A stretch of 64,000 bases of DNA from Comamonas testosteroni (GCF_014076415.1 NZ_CP043568.1:1116001-1180000), one strand, 5' to 3'; positions 1-9,641 are shown, counted from the first letter of the stretch. Made by a program: numbers and translations. The notes: generated by a model not told the origin, from the letters alone.

Positions 1-711
1 GACCTGCAGCGCCGCCAGGCCCTGGCCAAGAGCGGTTCGGTCTCGGGCGAGGAGCTGACGCAGGCGCAGAACGCGTTTGCCGCGGCCAAGGCGCAGCTGG
101 CATCGGCCGTGGCCGTGCAGGCCCAGGCCAGGGCCAACCGCGAAGCGGCCGTGGGTGCCAAGCAGGTCAACGCCACGCTGATCGAGGGTGCGGATGCCGA
201 GACCAATCCCGAGGTGCAACTGGCGCAGGCGCGTCGCGATCAGGCCCAGGTCGATCTGGATCGCAGCACGGTGCGCGCTCCCGTCGATGGCGTGGTGGCC
301 AAGCGCAGCGTGCAGATCGGGCAGCGCGTGCAGGCCGGCGCGCCCTTGATGACGGTGGTGCCGGTGCAGCAGATCTATGTGGATGCCAACTTCAAGGAAG
401 GCCAGCTGGGCAAGGTGCGCGTGGGCCAGCGCGTGCAGCTGCAGTCCGATCTGTACGGCAGCGATGTGAAGTACAGCGGCACTGTGGTGGGCTTCAGCGG
501 CGGCTCCGGTGCGGCGTTTGCGGCCATTCCCGCGCAAAATGCCACGGGCAACTGGATCAAGGTGGTGCAGCGCCTGCCCGTGCGCATTCAGCTCGATGCC
601 GCCGAACTGGCCAAGAACCCGCTGCGCGTGGGCCTGTCCATGCAGGTGACGGTGGACACCCGCAGCGGCCCTGCCGACGCAGCCGGCGTGGCGACCACGG
701 CCGCGCAGTGA
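1..711 (+). CDS. emrA: EmrA/HlyD-family membrane fusion protein (5' truncated)
   Basis: This is the periplasmic adaptor of a tripartite drug efflux pump. The frame is open from base 1, so the true start lies left of the window and only about 236 C-terminal residues are seen. The visible part has the alpha-helical hairpin (rich in Ala and Gln), then the lipoyl/barrel-sandwich return strand (DRSTVRAPVDGVVAKRSV) and the beta-barrel with DANFKEGQL, which is typical of EmrA. The stop lies 7 bp before the EmrB-type transporter, so the two are almost certainly co-transcribed. The family assignment is secure; the substrate is unknown. Confidence 0.88.
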   Translation, partial: DLQRRQALAKSGSVSGEELTQAQNAFAAAKAQLASAVAVQAQARANREAAVGAKQVNATLIEGADAETNPEVQLAQARRDQAQVDLDRSTVRAPVDGVVAKRSVQIGQRVQAGAPLMTVVPVQQIYVDANFKEGQLGKVRVGQRVQLQSDLYGSDVKYSGTVVGFSGGSGAAFAAIPAQNATGNWIKVVQRLPVRIQLDAAELAKNPLRVGLSMQVTVDTRSGPADAAGVATTAAQ

Positions 712-718
712 GTGCCTC

Positions 719-2299
719 ATGAGCGATCACAACGCAAGTGCGGCCGCAGCGGCCGATGCGCCTGCCGTGCCCATGGCCGCCGGCATGGTGCCGCTGACGG
801 GGGGCACGCTGTGGCTGGCGGCCCTGGTGCTGGCCGCGGCCAATTTCATGGCCGTGCTGGACATGACGGTGGCCAATGTCTCCGTGCCCAGCATCGCCGG
901 CAATCTGGGAGCGACCACCAGCCAGGGCACCTGGGTCATCACCAGCTATGCGGTGGCCGAGGCCATCACCGTGCCGCTGACCGGCTGGCTGGCGGCGCGC
1001 TTCGGCGCGGTGCGCGTGTTTGCCACGGCCATGGGCTTGTTCGGCCTGGCATCGCTGCTGTGCGGGCTGGCCAATTCGCTGGGCATGCTGGTGTTTGCGC
1101 GTATCTTGCAGGGGCTGGCCGGCGGCCCGCTGATGCCGCTGTCCCAGTCGCTGCTGCTGCGCATCTTCCCGCCGCGCATGGCGCCCGCAGCCATCGGCCT
1201 GTGGTCCATGACCACGCTTATCGCGCCTGTGCTGGGCCCCATCGTGGGCGGCTGGATCTGCGACGAATACACCTGGCACTGGATCTTTCTGATCAACATC
1301 CCGGTAGCCCTGGTCTGCGCGTTCGCGGTCTGGCATCTGGTCAGGCGCTATGAGCAGCCGCTGCTCAAGAACCCGATAGACACCGTGGGCCTGATTCTGC
1401 TCATCGTCTGGGTGGGCTCGCTGCAGCTGATGCTGGACGAAGGCAAGAACCTGGACTGGTTTGCCTCGCCCATGATCGTGGCGCTGGCTGCGGTGGCCGT
1501 GGTGGGCTTTGCGGCCTTCATGATCTGGGAGCTGCATGCCGAGCACCCGATCGTGGACCTGCGCGTCTTCAGGCACCGCGGCTTTTCCATGGCCGTGCTG
1601 ACCATCAGTCTGGCGTTTGCGGCCTTCTTCGCCGTCAATGTGCTCACGCCGCTGTGGCTGCAGAGCTTCATGGGCTACACGGCCACGCTGGCGGGTCTGG
1701 TCACGGCATGGACGGGGCTGTTCGCGCTGTTCGTGGCGCCGGCCGCGGCCGGGCTGGCGGCCAGGGTGGATCCGCGCCGGCTGATCTTTGGCGGCGTGTT
1801 CTGGATGGGGGTGATCACCTGCTGGCGCGCATTTGCGACCACGGACATGGGCTATTGGGACATTGCCCTGCCGCTGATGTTCATGGGGCTGGGTCTGCCG
1901 TTCTTCTTCATTCCGACCACAGGGCTGGCGCTGGCCAGCGTGGAGCCGCAGGAGATGGACAACGCGGCCGGTCTGATGAACTTTCTGCGCACTCTGTCGG
2001 GCGCGGCAGCGGTCTCCGTGGTCAACACGGCCTGGGAGAACGGCACGACGCGCAAGCATGCGGATCTGGTGGGTTTGAGCGATGCCAGCGGCGAGGTGCT
2101 GCACGGGCTGCAGCAGTCGGGCATGAGTGCCGATGCGGCGCTGTCGGCGCTCGATCAGCTCATCACCAGCCAGAGCGTGATGCTGGCCACCAACCAGATC
2201 ATGTTCATCATTGCGGGCGGCTTTGTGCTGGCGGCCTGTGCGATCTGGCTGGCACCGAGGCCGAGCCGCACGGTCGAGCCCGGTGCGGGCGGCCACTGA
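719..2299 (+). CDS. emrB: DHA2-family MFS drug transporter (EmrB-like)
   Basis: A 526-residue inner-membrane proton-driven exporter with the 14-helix DHA2 architecture. The N-terminal part has the MFS motif C region (LDMTVANVSVPSIAGNL) and motif A-like GWLAARFGAVRVF. It follows the EmrA adaptor by 7 bp. Together they should move hydrophobic compounds through an outer-membrane TolC-type channel encoded elsewhere. Length matches EmrB (about 510 residues). The start ATG at 719 follows the emrA stop closely, as expected for translational coupling. Confidence 0.9.
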   Translation: MSDHNASAAAAADAPAVPMAAGMVPLTGGTLWLAALVLAAANFMAVLDMTVANVSVPSIAGNLGATTSQGTWVITSYAVAEAITVPLTGWLAARFGAVRVFATAMGLFGLASLLCGLANSLGMLVFARILQGLAGGPLMPLSQSLLLRIFPPRMAPAAIGLWSMTTLIAPVLGPIVGGWICDEYTWHWIFLINIPVALVCAFAVWHLVRRYEQPLLKNPIDTVGLILLIVWVGSLQLMLDEGKNLDWFASPMIVALAAVAVVGFAAFMIWELHAEHPIVDLRVFRHRGFSMAVLTISLAFAAFFAVNVLTPLWLQSFMGYTATLAGLVTAWTGLFALFVAPAAAGLAARVDPRRLIFGGVFWMGVITCWRAFATTDMGYWDIALPLMFMGLGLPFFFIPTTGLALASVEPQEMDNAAGLMNFLRTLSGAAAVSVVNTAWENGTTRKHADLVGLSDASGEVLHGLQQSGMSADAALSALDQLITSQSVMLATNQIMFIIAGGFVLAACAIWLAPRPSRTVEPGAGGH

Positions 2300-2327
2300 G
2301 TGTGAGTGCCGTGACTTGAATGAATTG

Positions 2328-2408
2328 ATAGCTGCTTGCGCTTGATATCCATGAATTTCAGATATGAAAGTATCTGGAATCAATATTTATCAAGCGCAGG
2401 CAGCTTTT
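2328..2408. repeat. AT-rich imperfect palindrome, copy A
   Basis: The arms at 2331-2347 and 2388-2404 pair at 16 of 17 positions and enclose an AT-rich centre that can fold again. The outer motif (agctgcttgcgctt facing aagcgcaggcagct) recurs in diverged form at four other intergenic sites in this window. It fills most of the emrB-uvrD gap; the rest of that gap shows nothing recognisable. Confidence 0.7.
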
Positions 2409-2481
2409 CTTTCAGGAGCATGATGCCGCGAAAGCAGCAGCAAATCGCAGGGAGTCGCCAGCATTTCTACAATGGGGGGCT

Positions 2482-4965
2482 ATGTTCCCGATCGACCTGC
2501 TTGACTCCGCGCCAGACGGTGCAAATTCCGGCGCCAACCTCGCCTCTCACTCGCCCCTGCTGACCGGCCTCAACGATGAGCAGCTGGCCGCAGTGACCCT
2601 GCCTGCGGGCCATGCGCTGATTCTGGCGGGTGCCGGCTCGGGCAAGACGCGCGTGCTGACCACGCGCATTGCCTGGCTGCTGCAGACCGGGCAGGCCACG
2701 CCCGGCTCCATCATGGCCGTGACCTTCACCAACAAGGCTGCCAAGGAGATGCTCACGCGCCTGTCGGCCATGCTGCCCTACAACGTGCGCGGCATGTGGA
2801 TAGGCACGTTTCACGGCCTGTGCAACCGTCTGCTGCGCGCCCACTATCAGGCAGCGAAGTTGCCTCAGGCGTTCCAGATTCTGGACACCCAGGATCAGCT
2901 CTCGGCCATCAAGCGCCTGTGCAAGCAGTTCAATGTCGATGACGAGCGCTTTCCGCCCAAGCAGCTGATGTACTTCATCGCGGGCTGCAAGGAAGAGGGC
3001 ATGCGCCCCGGCGATGTCGTGGCCACTGATCCGGACACCCGCAAAAAGGTCGAGATCTACCAACTCTATGAAGAGCAATGCCAGCGCGAGGGTGTGGTCG
3101 ATTTCGGCGAGCTGATGCTGCGCAGCTACGAGCTGCTGCGTGACGATGCCCATCTGCGCCACCATTACCAGCACCGCTTCCAGCATATCCTGGTGGACGA
3201 GTTCCAGGACACCAACAAGCTGCAGTACCAGTGGCTCAAGCAACTGGCGGGCGACGATGTGGGCGGGCGCTACGAGTCGGCTGCCAGCGTGATTGCCGTG
3301 GGCGACGACGACCAGAGCATCTATGCCTTTCGCGGCGCGCGCGTGGGCAATATGGCGGACTTCATCCGCGAGTTCGAAGTCAGGCACCAGATCAAGCTGG
3401 AGCAGAACTATCGCTCCTTCAGCAACATCCTCGATTGCGCCAACGCGCTGATCAGCCACAACAGCAACCGCCTGGGCAAGAATCTGCGCACCAGCCAGGG
3501 CCCGGGCGAGCCCGTGCGCATCTACGAAGCGCCCAGCGATCTGGCCGAGGCCGCGTGGATGGTCGACGAGATCAAGCAGCTGGTCAGAAACGACGGCTTC
3601 ACGCGCCAGGAAATCGCCGTGCTCTACCGCAGCAATGCGCAAAGCCGGGTGATCGAGTCGGCGCTGTTCAATGCCGCCATTCCCTATCGCGTCTATGGCG
3701 GCCTGCGCTTTTTCGAGCGTGCCGAAATCAAGCACGCCCTGGCCTATCTGCGCCTGCTGGAGAACCCGCACGACGACACCAGTTTCCTGCGCGTGGTGAA
3801 CTTCCCCGCACGCGGCATCGGCGCGCGCACGATCGAAGTCCTGCAGGACACGGCGCGCAGCAGTGGCACTTCGCTGAGCGACGCCGTCACCGCCGTGGGC
3901 GGCGCGGCCGGCACCAAGCTGCAGGGCTTTGTGGCCCAGATCGATGTGCTGCGCGAGCAGACGCAGGGGCGCACGCTGCGTGAAATCATCGAGACCGTGG
4001 AAGAGCAAAGCGGCCTGATCGAGCATTACCGCAACGAGAAAGAAGGCGCGGACCGCATCGAGAACTTGCAGGAACTGGTCACGGCTGCCGAGAGCTTTGT
4101 GACCCAGGAAGGCTTTGGCCGCGATGCCGTAGCCATGCCGCTGGACGAGCAGCAGAATGCGCCGCAGCTGAGCCAGTCGCCGGTCAGCCAGGGGCTGGAC
4201 CCGAATCAGCCGCTGCTGGACGAGGCGCTCAGGGCGCCGGCCGGTACGGCGGCTTCCATGGTCAATGCCGACACCGGCGAGACGCTGTCGCCGCTGCAGG
4301 CCTTTCTCGTGCATGCGGCGCTGGAGGCGGGCGACAACCAGGCCCAGGCCGGCCAGGATGCCGTGCAGCTGATGACCGTGCACGCCTCCAAGGGCCTGGA
4401 GTTTGATGCCGTGTTCATTGGCGGCGTCGAGGAAGGCCTGTTCCCGCACGAGAACGCCATGATGGATCGTGGCGGCCTGGAGGAGGAGCGGCGCCTGGCC
4501 TATGTGGCCATCACGCGTGCGCGCAAGCGTCTGTATCTGAGCCATTCGCAGACGCGCATGCTGCACGGCCAGACGCGCTACAACGTCAAGAGCCGCTTCT
4601 TTGACGAGCTGCCTGAAGAGGCGCTCAAGTGGATCACGCCCAGGCAGAGCGGCTTTGGCAGTTTTGCGCCTTCTTCAGGCGCCGGTGGTGCCTGGGGATC
4701 AAGGGCTGGAGGTCAATACGGTTCGGGCTCGGGCTGGGGCGGCAAGCAGACCGAAGTCTTTGCCAGCCCGCCGGTGCCACAGCAAAAGGCCGAGCCTGCG
4801 CATGGCATCAAGGCCGGTATCGCGGTGTTCCACAACAAGTTCGGCGAGGGCAAGGTACTGGCGGTGGAAGGCACGGGTGACGATGCGCGCGCGCAGGTCA
4901 GCTTCGGCCGCCATGGCACCAAGTGGCTGGCGCTGGCGATTGCCAAGCTGACGATTGTGGACTGA
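2482..4965 (+). CDS. uvrD: UvrD/PcrA-family DNA helicase
   Basis: An 827-residue superfamily 1 3'-5' helicase for mismatch and excision repair. Walker A (GAGSGKT) is at residues 50-56, motif II LVDEFQDT near 237-244, motif III GDDDQSIYAFRGA near 274-286, and the late motifs VHASKGLEFD and VAITRARKRLYL near the C-terminus. After a Gly/Ser-rich linker it ends in a small domain (IAVFHNKFGEGKVLAVEG) like the Tudor-fold RNA-polymerase-binding tail of UvrD/PcrA. It is longer than E. coli UvrD (720 residues), mostly because of the insert around 560-610 and the linker. Rep is less likely because of the C-terminal domain. Confidence 0.9.
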   Translation: MFPIDLLDSAPDGANSGANLASHSPLLTGLNDEQLAAVTLPAGHALILAGAGSGKTRVLTTRIAWLLQTGQATPGSIMAVTFTNKAAKEMLTRLSAMLPYNVRGMWIGTFHGLCNRLLRAHYQAAKLPQAFQILDTQDQLSAIKRLCKQFNVDDERFPPKQLMYFIAGCKEEGMRPGDVVATDPDTRKKVEIYQLYEEQCQREGVVDFGELMLRSYELLRDDAHLRHHYQHRFQHILVDEFQDTNKLQYQWLKQLAGDDVGGRYESAASVIAVGDDDQSIYAFRGARVGNMADFIREFEVRHQIKLEQNYRSFSNILDCANALISHNSNRLGKNLRTSQGPGEPVRIYEAPSDLAEAAWMVDEIKQLVRNDGFTRQEIAVLYRSNAQSRVIESALFNAAIPYRVYGGLRFFERAEIKHALAYLRLLENPHDDTSFLRVVNFPARGIGARTIEVLQDTARSSGTSLSDAVTAVGGAAGTKLQGFVAQIDVLREQTQGRTLREIIETVEEQSGLIEHYRNEKEGADRIENLQELVTAAESFVTQEGFGRDAVAMPLDEQQNAPQLSQSPVSQGLDPNQPLLDEALRAPAGTAASMVNADTGETLSPLQAFLVHAALEAGDNQAQAGQDAVQLMTVHASKGLEFDAVFIGGVEEGLFPHENAMMDRGGLEEERRLAYVAITRARKRLYLSHSQTRMLHGQTRYNVKSRFFDELPEEALKWITPRQSGFGSFAPSSGAGGAWGSRAGGQYGSGSGWGGKQTEVFASPPVPQQKAEPAHGIKAGIAVFHNKFGEGKVLAVEGTGDDARAQVSFGRHGTKWLALAIAKLTIVD

Positions 4966-4986
4966 GGCATGGCGCCTTTGCCCAGT

Positions 4987-5017
4987 AAAAAGCCGCCTTG
5001 TAGAAGGCGGCTTTTTT
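4987..5017. terminator. Bidirectional rho-independent terminator
   Basis: A perfect hairpin (aaaagccgcc facing ggcggctttt) has A and T runs on the two sides. It sits between the convergent uvrD and phoX-like genes and can stop transcription from both. Confidence 0.9.
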
Positions 5018-5032
5018 ATGAGGCGTTGGCGC

Positions 5033-7036
5033 TTACTTGGCGCTGAGCTTCATCTGGGCGGGCGAGGCCGTGATGTAGCCCACGGCGGAGCCGAACTTGT
5101 CCTTGTAGTTGGCCTTGATCAGCGGATCCAGCTGGGTCTTGACATTGGCGTGGATGCCGCCCCAGTCGCCAGCGTGCTGGAAGTTGCTCATGATGTAGGT
5201 CCAGCCGTTGATCTCGTCCACGGCATGCAGGCCGGTGGATTCACCACCTGCGGGCACGGACAGCACGCGCGACAGCTGCTTGGTGTCCACGTTGTAGGCC
5301 CACATGAAGTTGTTGACGTGCTGGCTGCTGTCCTCGCCGATGAACAGGGTGCGCATTTTCTCCGAGAACTTGAGGTTGTCGGGGTTGGCAATCTTGTTGG
5401 GGTTGGCGGTGTTGCCCAGGGCGTCGCCCTTGAGGGTCTTGCCGTCGCTGTCCAGCAGATCCTCGCCAGCCAGCAGGGGCGCCGTGTCCACGGGCATCCA
5501 TTCGCTGTTGATGGCCGTGCCGGTCGTGTCCTTCTGGCCGCCCTTGAGGTTCAGCGCCATGACCACGCCGGCGACCAGCTGCTTGGGCACGGAGACGCCG
5601 TTGCCAGGCACGTTGGCGGCATTGCCGGCCACCATGGAGGACTGCACGTTCTGCAGGGCGGAGTAGGCAATCTTGTCCTTGGCGTTGACGGTCGTGCCTT
5701 CCATCTTGGTGAAGCCCAGGCTGGCGCCCTTGAAGGCGGCATAGCGATGGGTTTCGAGGAAGGCGGCGGCCTTGTCCATGCCGGGGTTGATCTTGATCCA
5801 CTCGGTCTTGCCGTTGGCCACGATCTTGGTGTAGCTGGAGTCGCTGGGGTCGGTCTTGGACACGGTCAGGATGTCCGTAGGCTTGAGCGTGTTGGCCAGG
5901 TTCTCGATCTCGGTGCTGGTGGCCGAGCCCAGCTTGATCCAGGTCAGCGGCGCGGCGCTCTTGGCAGCGGGGTCGATGGAGAAGCCGGCGCCTACCTTGG
6001 CGGCATACAGCGTGCCCGAGGACAGGTCTTTTTCCTTGTCTGCCACGAAGACGAAGTAGCCGCTGTTGGTGGCGTCGTCACCCATGAGCGCGGTGCGCTG
6101 GTCGGGCATGACCTGCACCAGCTCGTGCGAGATGCGGCCCATGCAGAAATGCTTCTTGATGGTGGCCGTGCCGTCGACGTTGACGATCACTTCGGGCATG
6201 TGGCCGTAGTGGTAGGGGTTGGCCTTGCTGGAGTCACCGTAGAGGTTCTGGCTATAGGCCTGGAACATGGTGTTGGTGCCGATGCTGAAGGCATCGGGCT
6301 CGTACTCTTCCGACGACAGATGGGTGCCCCAGGGCGAGAGGCTGGCGCCGCAGGTGATCCACAGGCCGTGGACCTTGGAGGTATCCACATTGTGGTACTT
6401 CACCAGGCTCAGCTTGCCGGTGCTCTGGTCCTGGTCCAGCGTCAGCACGGCGATGGGAGAAGGCAGCTTGCCGTACATATCGGTCGTGCCGTCCTGGGCC
6501 CAGGTGGTGTACTCGAACTGCACCACGGCAAACACGGGCTTGCCCTTGACGCCGTCCACCTTGGCATTGGGCACGGTCAGCAGCGAGGTGCCATCGGGCG
6601 AGTCGGAGAAGAAGTGACGCTCCTTGCCGGAGACGGTCTTGTCGATGATCTTGTTGTTGTAGATGTCGTAGTAGCCGCCGGCCAGCAGCTGGCCGCCCTT
6701 GCCGTCGGAGACCATGTCGCCGGTCACGAAAAAGGGCTGATAGCCCAAGTCGTAGACCTGCTCGCTCTTGTCGTCGAAAGCGACCTTGAGCTGCGAGGCC
6801 GCATACATGGTCGCCATATTGGCAGGCGTGCTCAGCGTAGGCGCGGCCATGCTGGTGAAGGTGGCGGAAACATAGTTCTTGGTGACAGGAGGCGTTGTCG
6901 GCGTTGTGTTGTCATCGTCACCACCACCACATGCGGCCAGCAGGCTGGATGCGGACACGACCGAACCCAGTGGGAGCAGAGGAGCGCCGGAAAAGAGTTG
7001 CAGGGCCTTACGACGGCTGAGCAGATTTTGTGCCAT
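5033..7036 (-). CDS. phoX: PhoX-family (DUF839) phosphatase, Tat-exported
   Basis: A 667-residue protein. It starts with a twin-arginine signal (LLSRRKALQLFSGAPLL) followed by a hydrophobic stretch and LAACGGGDDD, which could be a lipobox. PhoX enzymes are periplasmic or surface Ca/Fe-dependent alkaline phosphatases that release phosphate from organic esters. The motif WITCGASLSPWGTHLSSEEYEPDA, with its conserved Cys and acidic metal ligands, is diagnostic of PhoX/DUF839. It stands alone between two terminators. A perfect PhoB half-box lies about 110 bp upstream. Family confidence is high; substrate range is inferred. Confidence 0.85.
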   Translation of the reverse strand: MAQNLLSRRKALQLFSGAPLLPLGSVVSASSLLAACGGGDDDNTTPTTPPVTKNYVSATFTSMAAPTLSTPANMATMYAASQLKVAFDDKSEQVYDLGYQPFFVTGDMVSDGKGGQLLAGGYYDIYNNKIIDKTVSGKERHFFSDSPDGTSLLTVPNAKVDGVKGKPVFAVVQFEYTTWAQDGTTDMYGKLPSPIAVLTLDQDQSTGKLSLVKYHNVDTSKVHGLWITCGASLSPWGTHLSSEEYEPDAFSIGTNTMFQAYSQNLYGDSSKANPYHYGHMPEVIVNVDGTATIKKHFCMGRISHELVQVMPDQRTALMGDDATNSGYFVFVADKEKDLSSGTLYAAKVGAGFSIDPAAKSAAPLTWIKLGSATSTEIENLANTLKPTDILTVSKTDPSDSSYTKIVANGKTEWIKINPGMDKAAAFLETHRYAAFKGASLGFTKMEGTTVNAKDKIAYSALQNVQSSMVAGNAANVPGNGVSVPKQLVAGVVMALNLKGGQKDTTGTAINSEWMPVDTAPLLAGEDLLDSDGKTLKGDALGNTANPNKIANPDNLKFSEKMRTLFIGEDSSQHVNNFMWAYNVDTKQLSRVLSVPAGGESTGLHAVDEINGWTYIMSNFQHAGDWGGIHANVKTQLDPLIKANYKDKFGSAVGYITASPAQMKLSAK

Positions 7037-7136
7037 GAGAGTTTCGCAGTGTGGGGTGAAGCGCAGACTTGGGGCCGCGCTGAATTGGATGAATGCCAGG
7101 ACATGAGATGCATGCCTTGGTCAGTCCTGCGAATCC

Positions 7137-7155
7137 TAGGAAACGAATATGACAG
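7137..7155 (-). promoter_or_regulatory. Possible PhoB box upstream of phoX
   Basis: On the minus strand CTGTCATA, the canonical Pho half-site, occurs at 7148-7155. The neighbouring 11-bp-spaced repeats match only about 4 of 7 positions, so this is a tentative call. Distance to the phoX start is compatible with promoter control. Confidence 0.3.
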
Positions 7156-7219
7156 TGCCGTGGCGGCTTGATGACGCCGGGATGAATGATCTGCTGGCGC
7201 GGGCCTTTGTTCAGCCCAT

Positions 7220-7247
7220 AAAAAAGCCCCGACCTGGGGCCGGGGCT
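7220..7247 (-). terminator. Rho-independent terminator
   Basis: On the minus strand AGCCCCG and CGGGGCT arms precede a run of six T. It lies directly downstream of the membrane protein gene at 7268-8098. Confidence 0.85.
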
Positions 7248-7267
7248 GGTGCTGGGAGTGCTCGAGC

Positions 7268-8098
7268 TTAGGAATCCGATGATGGCGGCGCTGTGGCCGA
7301 CGAGGAGTCAATCAGAGTCTGGTCGTCATCGGGCGGGCTGAAGCTGTCACGGAAGGTAAACACGATCGAGGTAAAAAAGATGGCTGCCAGCATCAGTGCC
7401 GTTGCCACCATCAGGCCACCGGCAATGCTGCCGATGAGCATGGCCAGTATGCCGGTCACGATGGCCAGGGCCATGCCTGAGACGATGAACACGCCGATCC
7501 AGCAGACACCGAAGACCAGATAGGCACCGATATTGCGAATGCAGCCGACAAAGCTGAAGAACAGCGACTTGACGGGGCTGATGCCATGCCAGTGGATGAG
7601 CGCCGGTGCATGCCAGAAGGCCAGCGACAGCGGCAGGTAGAGAAACATGCTCAGCCACATGGCCGACTGGAACTCGGGCTCTTCGGCCAGTTCGCGGGTC
7701 ATGGGAGTCTGGCCCAGGTAGACGCTGGCAAACGTGCCGCCGTCGACCAGGCTGGAGGCACCGATGATGAGCAAAAAGCCTGCGGCATACAGGCCGCCCA
7801 GCATCAGCATGGAGTGCAGATGCTGGCTGCCGGAGCGAAAAGCCACCAGCAGCAGCGCAGGAGTGGGCTTGCGGCCGTGGGCGGCTTCGGATGCAGCGAC
7901 CATCATGGTCAGCGAGATGCAGGGCAGCAGTGCCAGTGCAATGACGGGGCCGATCAGCGGCAGGGCCGAGATCAGAGACATGCTGGCCATGCCCAGAAAG
8001 AACAGGGCAGCCAGGGCCAGAGGCTGGCTTTTGAAGGTGCGCAGACCCTGCAGCACCCATTGCAGACCGGTGCCGGGTGGAACGATTTGAAGTTTCAT
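7268..8098 (-). CDS. BPSS1780-like integral membrane protein
   Basis: About 276 residues from the ATG at 8098 (MKLQIVPPGTGLQWVLQGLR). An upstream in-frame start at 8149 is possible but adds a polar leader lacking similarity to the family start. The MKL..VPxGxGxxWvxqGxrlF opening is the hallmark of a beta- and gammaproteobacterial membrane protein family named after BPSS1780, of unknown function. About six hydrophobic segments are visible. The C-terminus is an acidic and Ser-rich tail. It could form a transcription unit with thrB upstream, which is on the same strand. Confidence 0.7.
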   Translation of the reverse strand: MKLQIVPPGTGLQWVLQGLRTFKSQPLALAALFFLGMASMSLISALPLIGPVIALALLPCISLTMMVAASEAAHGRKPTPALLLVAFRSGSQHLHSMLMLGGLYAAGFLLIIGASSLVDGGTFASVYLGQTPMTRELAEEPEFQSAMWLSMFLYLPLSLAFWHAPALIHWHGISPVKSLFFSFVGCIRNIGAYLVFGVCWIGVFIVSGMALAIVTGILAMLIGSIAGGLMVATALMLAAIFFTSIVFTFRDSFSPPDDDQTLIDSSSATAPPSSDS

Positions 8099-8209
8099 GG
8101 AAGAGGCTGAAATACTTTTGCGAGAGCGTGCAAAAGTCGCTTCTTGCACTGTACCCGAGACGGCTGAGTGGGGCCATCAAAAGCCCCGGCGCAATTAGCT
8201 GCTTGGTAC

Positions 8210-9166
8210 TCAGTCCAGCGTCAGCGGATGAGCGATGCGCTGGTTCAGCACACGCTCGAAGTGGGTGGGGTCGTGGGGCTGCAGCAGTGCGGCTTCACGC
8301 GGCAGATGGAAGTCCCAGAGGCGGGAGATCCAGAAGCGCAGGGCGCCGGCACGCAACTGGGCGTTGAGCAACTCGCGCTCGGCCCCGGTCAGCGGACGCA
8401 CGGCCTGGTAGGCCGCAAGCATGGCTTTGGCGCGCTCGGCATCATGTGCACCTGTTGCGTGATCGATACACCAATCGTTGAGGCAGACCGCAAGATCGAA
8501 GAGCCAGGTGTCCACGCCTGCGAAATAGAAGTCGAAAAAGCCGGTCAGCCGGTCACCATCGAACATCACGTTGTCGCGGAACAGGTCGGCATGGATGGGG
8601 CCGCGCGGCAGGGCCGCGTAGCTGGCCGAGGCTGCGATATGGTTCTGGTAGGCCAGCTCGGCACGCAGCATGGCGGCGGTTTCCTCGCCCAGATGGGGCA
8701 GGACCACGGGCACGGTTTCATTCCACCAGGGCAGGCCGCGCAGATTGGGCTGCTGGCGGCTGTAGTCCTGACCGGCCAGATGCATGCGCGCCAGCATCTC
8801 GCCCACGGCAGCGCAGTGCACGGCAGCCGGGGTCAGCTGGCTTTTGCCGGCCAGGCGGTTGACGATGGATGCGGGCTTGCCGCACACCTTGAGCAGAATG
8901 TCGCCGCTGCGTGTCTCGCCCTGCGGGTCCGGCACCGGAATCCCGGCTTGTGCCAGATGCTTCATCAGGTAGAGGTAAAAAGGCAGCTGCTCGGCACTCA
9001 GGCGCTCGAACAGTGTCAGCACCCACTCTCCCTGGTCGGTCGTCAGAAAGTAGTTGGTGTTTTCAATGCCGCCTTGAATGCCGCGCAATTCCTTGAACGA
9101 GCCTAGGGACATGCGGCGCAGCAGCTCGCGCGCATCTTTATCGGAAACTTCGGTGAAAACAGCCAT
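8210..9166 (-). CDS. thrB: Homoserine kinase, APH-fold type
   Basis: A 318-residue enzyme that phosphorylates homoserine in threonine synthesis. It belongs to the aminoglycoside-phosphotransferase-like ThrB group, not the GHMP type of E. coli. Visible motifs are GGIENTNYFL near the N-terminus (nucleotide loop), the catalytic loop GPIHADLFRDNVMF and the metal-binding FFDFYFAG. Length equals the family norm (about 315-320). A weak hairpin (8168-8190) follows the stop. Confidence 0.93.
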   Translation of the reverse strand: MAVFTEVSDKDARELLRRMSLGSFKELRGIQGGIENTNYFLTTDQGEWVLTLFERLSAEQLPFYLYLMKHLAQAGIPVPDPQGETRSGDILLKVCGKPASIVNRLAGKSQLTPAAVHCAAVGEMLARMHLAGQDYSRQQPNLRGLPWWNETVPVVLPHLGEETAAMLRAELAYQNHIAASASYAALPRGPIHADLFRDNVMFDGDRLTGFFDFYFAGVDTWLFDLAVCLNDWCIDHATGAHDAERAKAMLAAYQAVRPLTGAERELLNAQLRAGALRFWISRLWDFHLPREAALLQPHDPTHFERVLNQRIAHPLTLD

Positions 9167-9278
9167 GGTGAATACGCCGGTCTGGGGCGACCGACCGAAC
9201 TAGCGGGGAGAAGGTGTCTATATGCAACAGGGCAGTGAAGCACTGCCCTGTCATGAATGGGGGGAAGCGCGCCGCGCT

Positions 9279-9641
9279 TCAGAATTTGATGAAATTCCAG
9301 ACGCGGGTGCCCGTGGTGTCGCCGCTGTTGTTGTCACGGTTGCGGGCTGCGCGGGCGCCGTCGTTGGACTGCACCTCGTACTCGGGCATGGAGCCGACCT
9401 TGGGTTGCACGGTGATGCTCTGGGTCTGACCGCCGACACGGGTTTCATCCACACGGCTGCCGGCGTCTTCCACACGGATATGTTCGATACGCTGGTTGTG
9501 CTTGCCGGTCGCCGCCGCGTTGTCCTGTTGACCCTGGGGCGCAGGAGCGACCACGGCATTGGCCGGAGCAGGAGTGGGGGACTGGGCCAGAACGGATCCG
9601 GCAGCCAGGCTCAGGATGATGAAAAGTGGTGCAGCGCGCAT
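9279..9641 (-). CDS. Small exported protein, DUF2782-like
   Basis: About 120 residues from the ATG at 9641 (MRAAPLFIILSLAAGSVLAQ), which gives a clear signal peptide cleaved near LAQ. Longer upstream starts would put a polar stretch before the signal. The Pro/Ala linker is followed by IRVEDAGSRVDETRVGGQTQ and a VQPKVGSMPEYEV stretch, which resembles the short DUF2782 fold found next to thrB and polA in many betaproteobacteria. Function unknown. It is divergent from polA with about 100 bp between them. Confidence 0.6.
   Translation of the reverse strand: MRAAPLFIILSLAAGSVLAQSPTPAPANAVVAPAPQGQQDNAAATGKHNQRIEHIRVEDAGSRVDETRVGGQTQSITVQPKVGSMPEYEVQSNDGARAARNRDNNSGDTTGTRVWNFIKF

Noticed and set aside
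2467..4566. A 699-codon frame antisense to uvrD
   Set aside because: Same shadow effect; the sense frame carries all helicase motifs.
4955..7171. A 738-codon frame antisense to phoX
   Set aside because: No domain and repetitive Gly/Val/His composition, while the minus-strand gene has a Tat signal and PhoX motifs.
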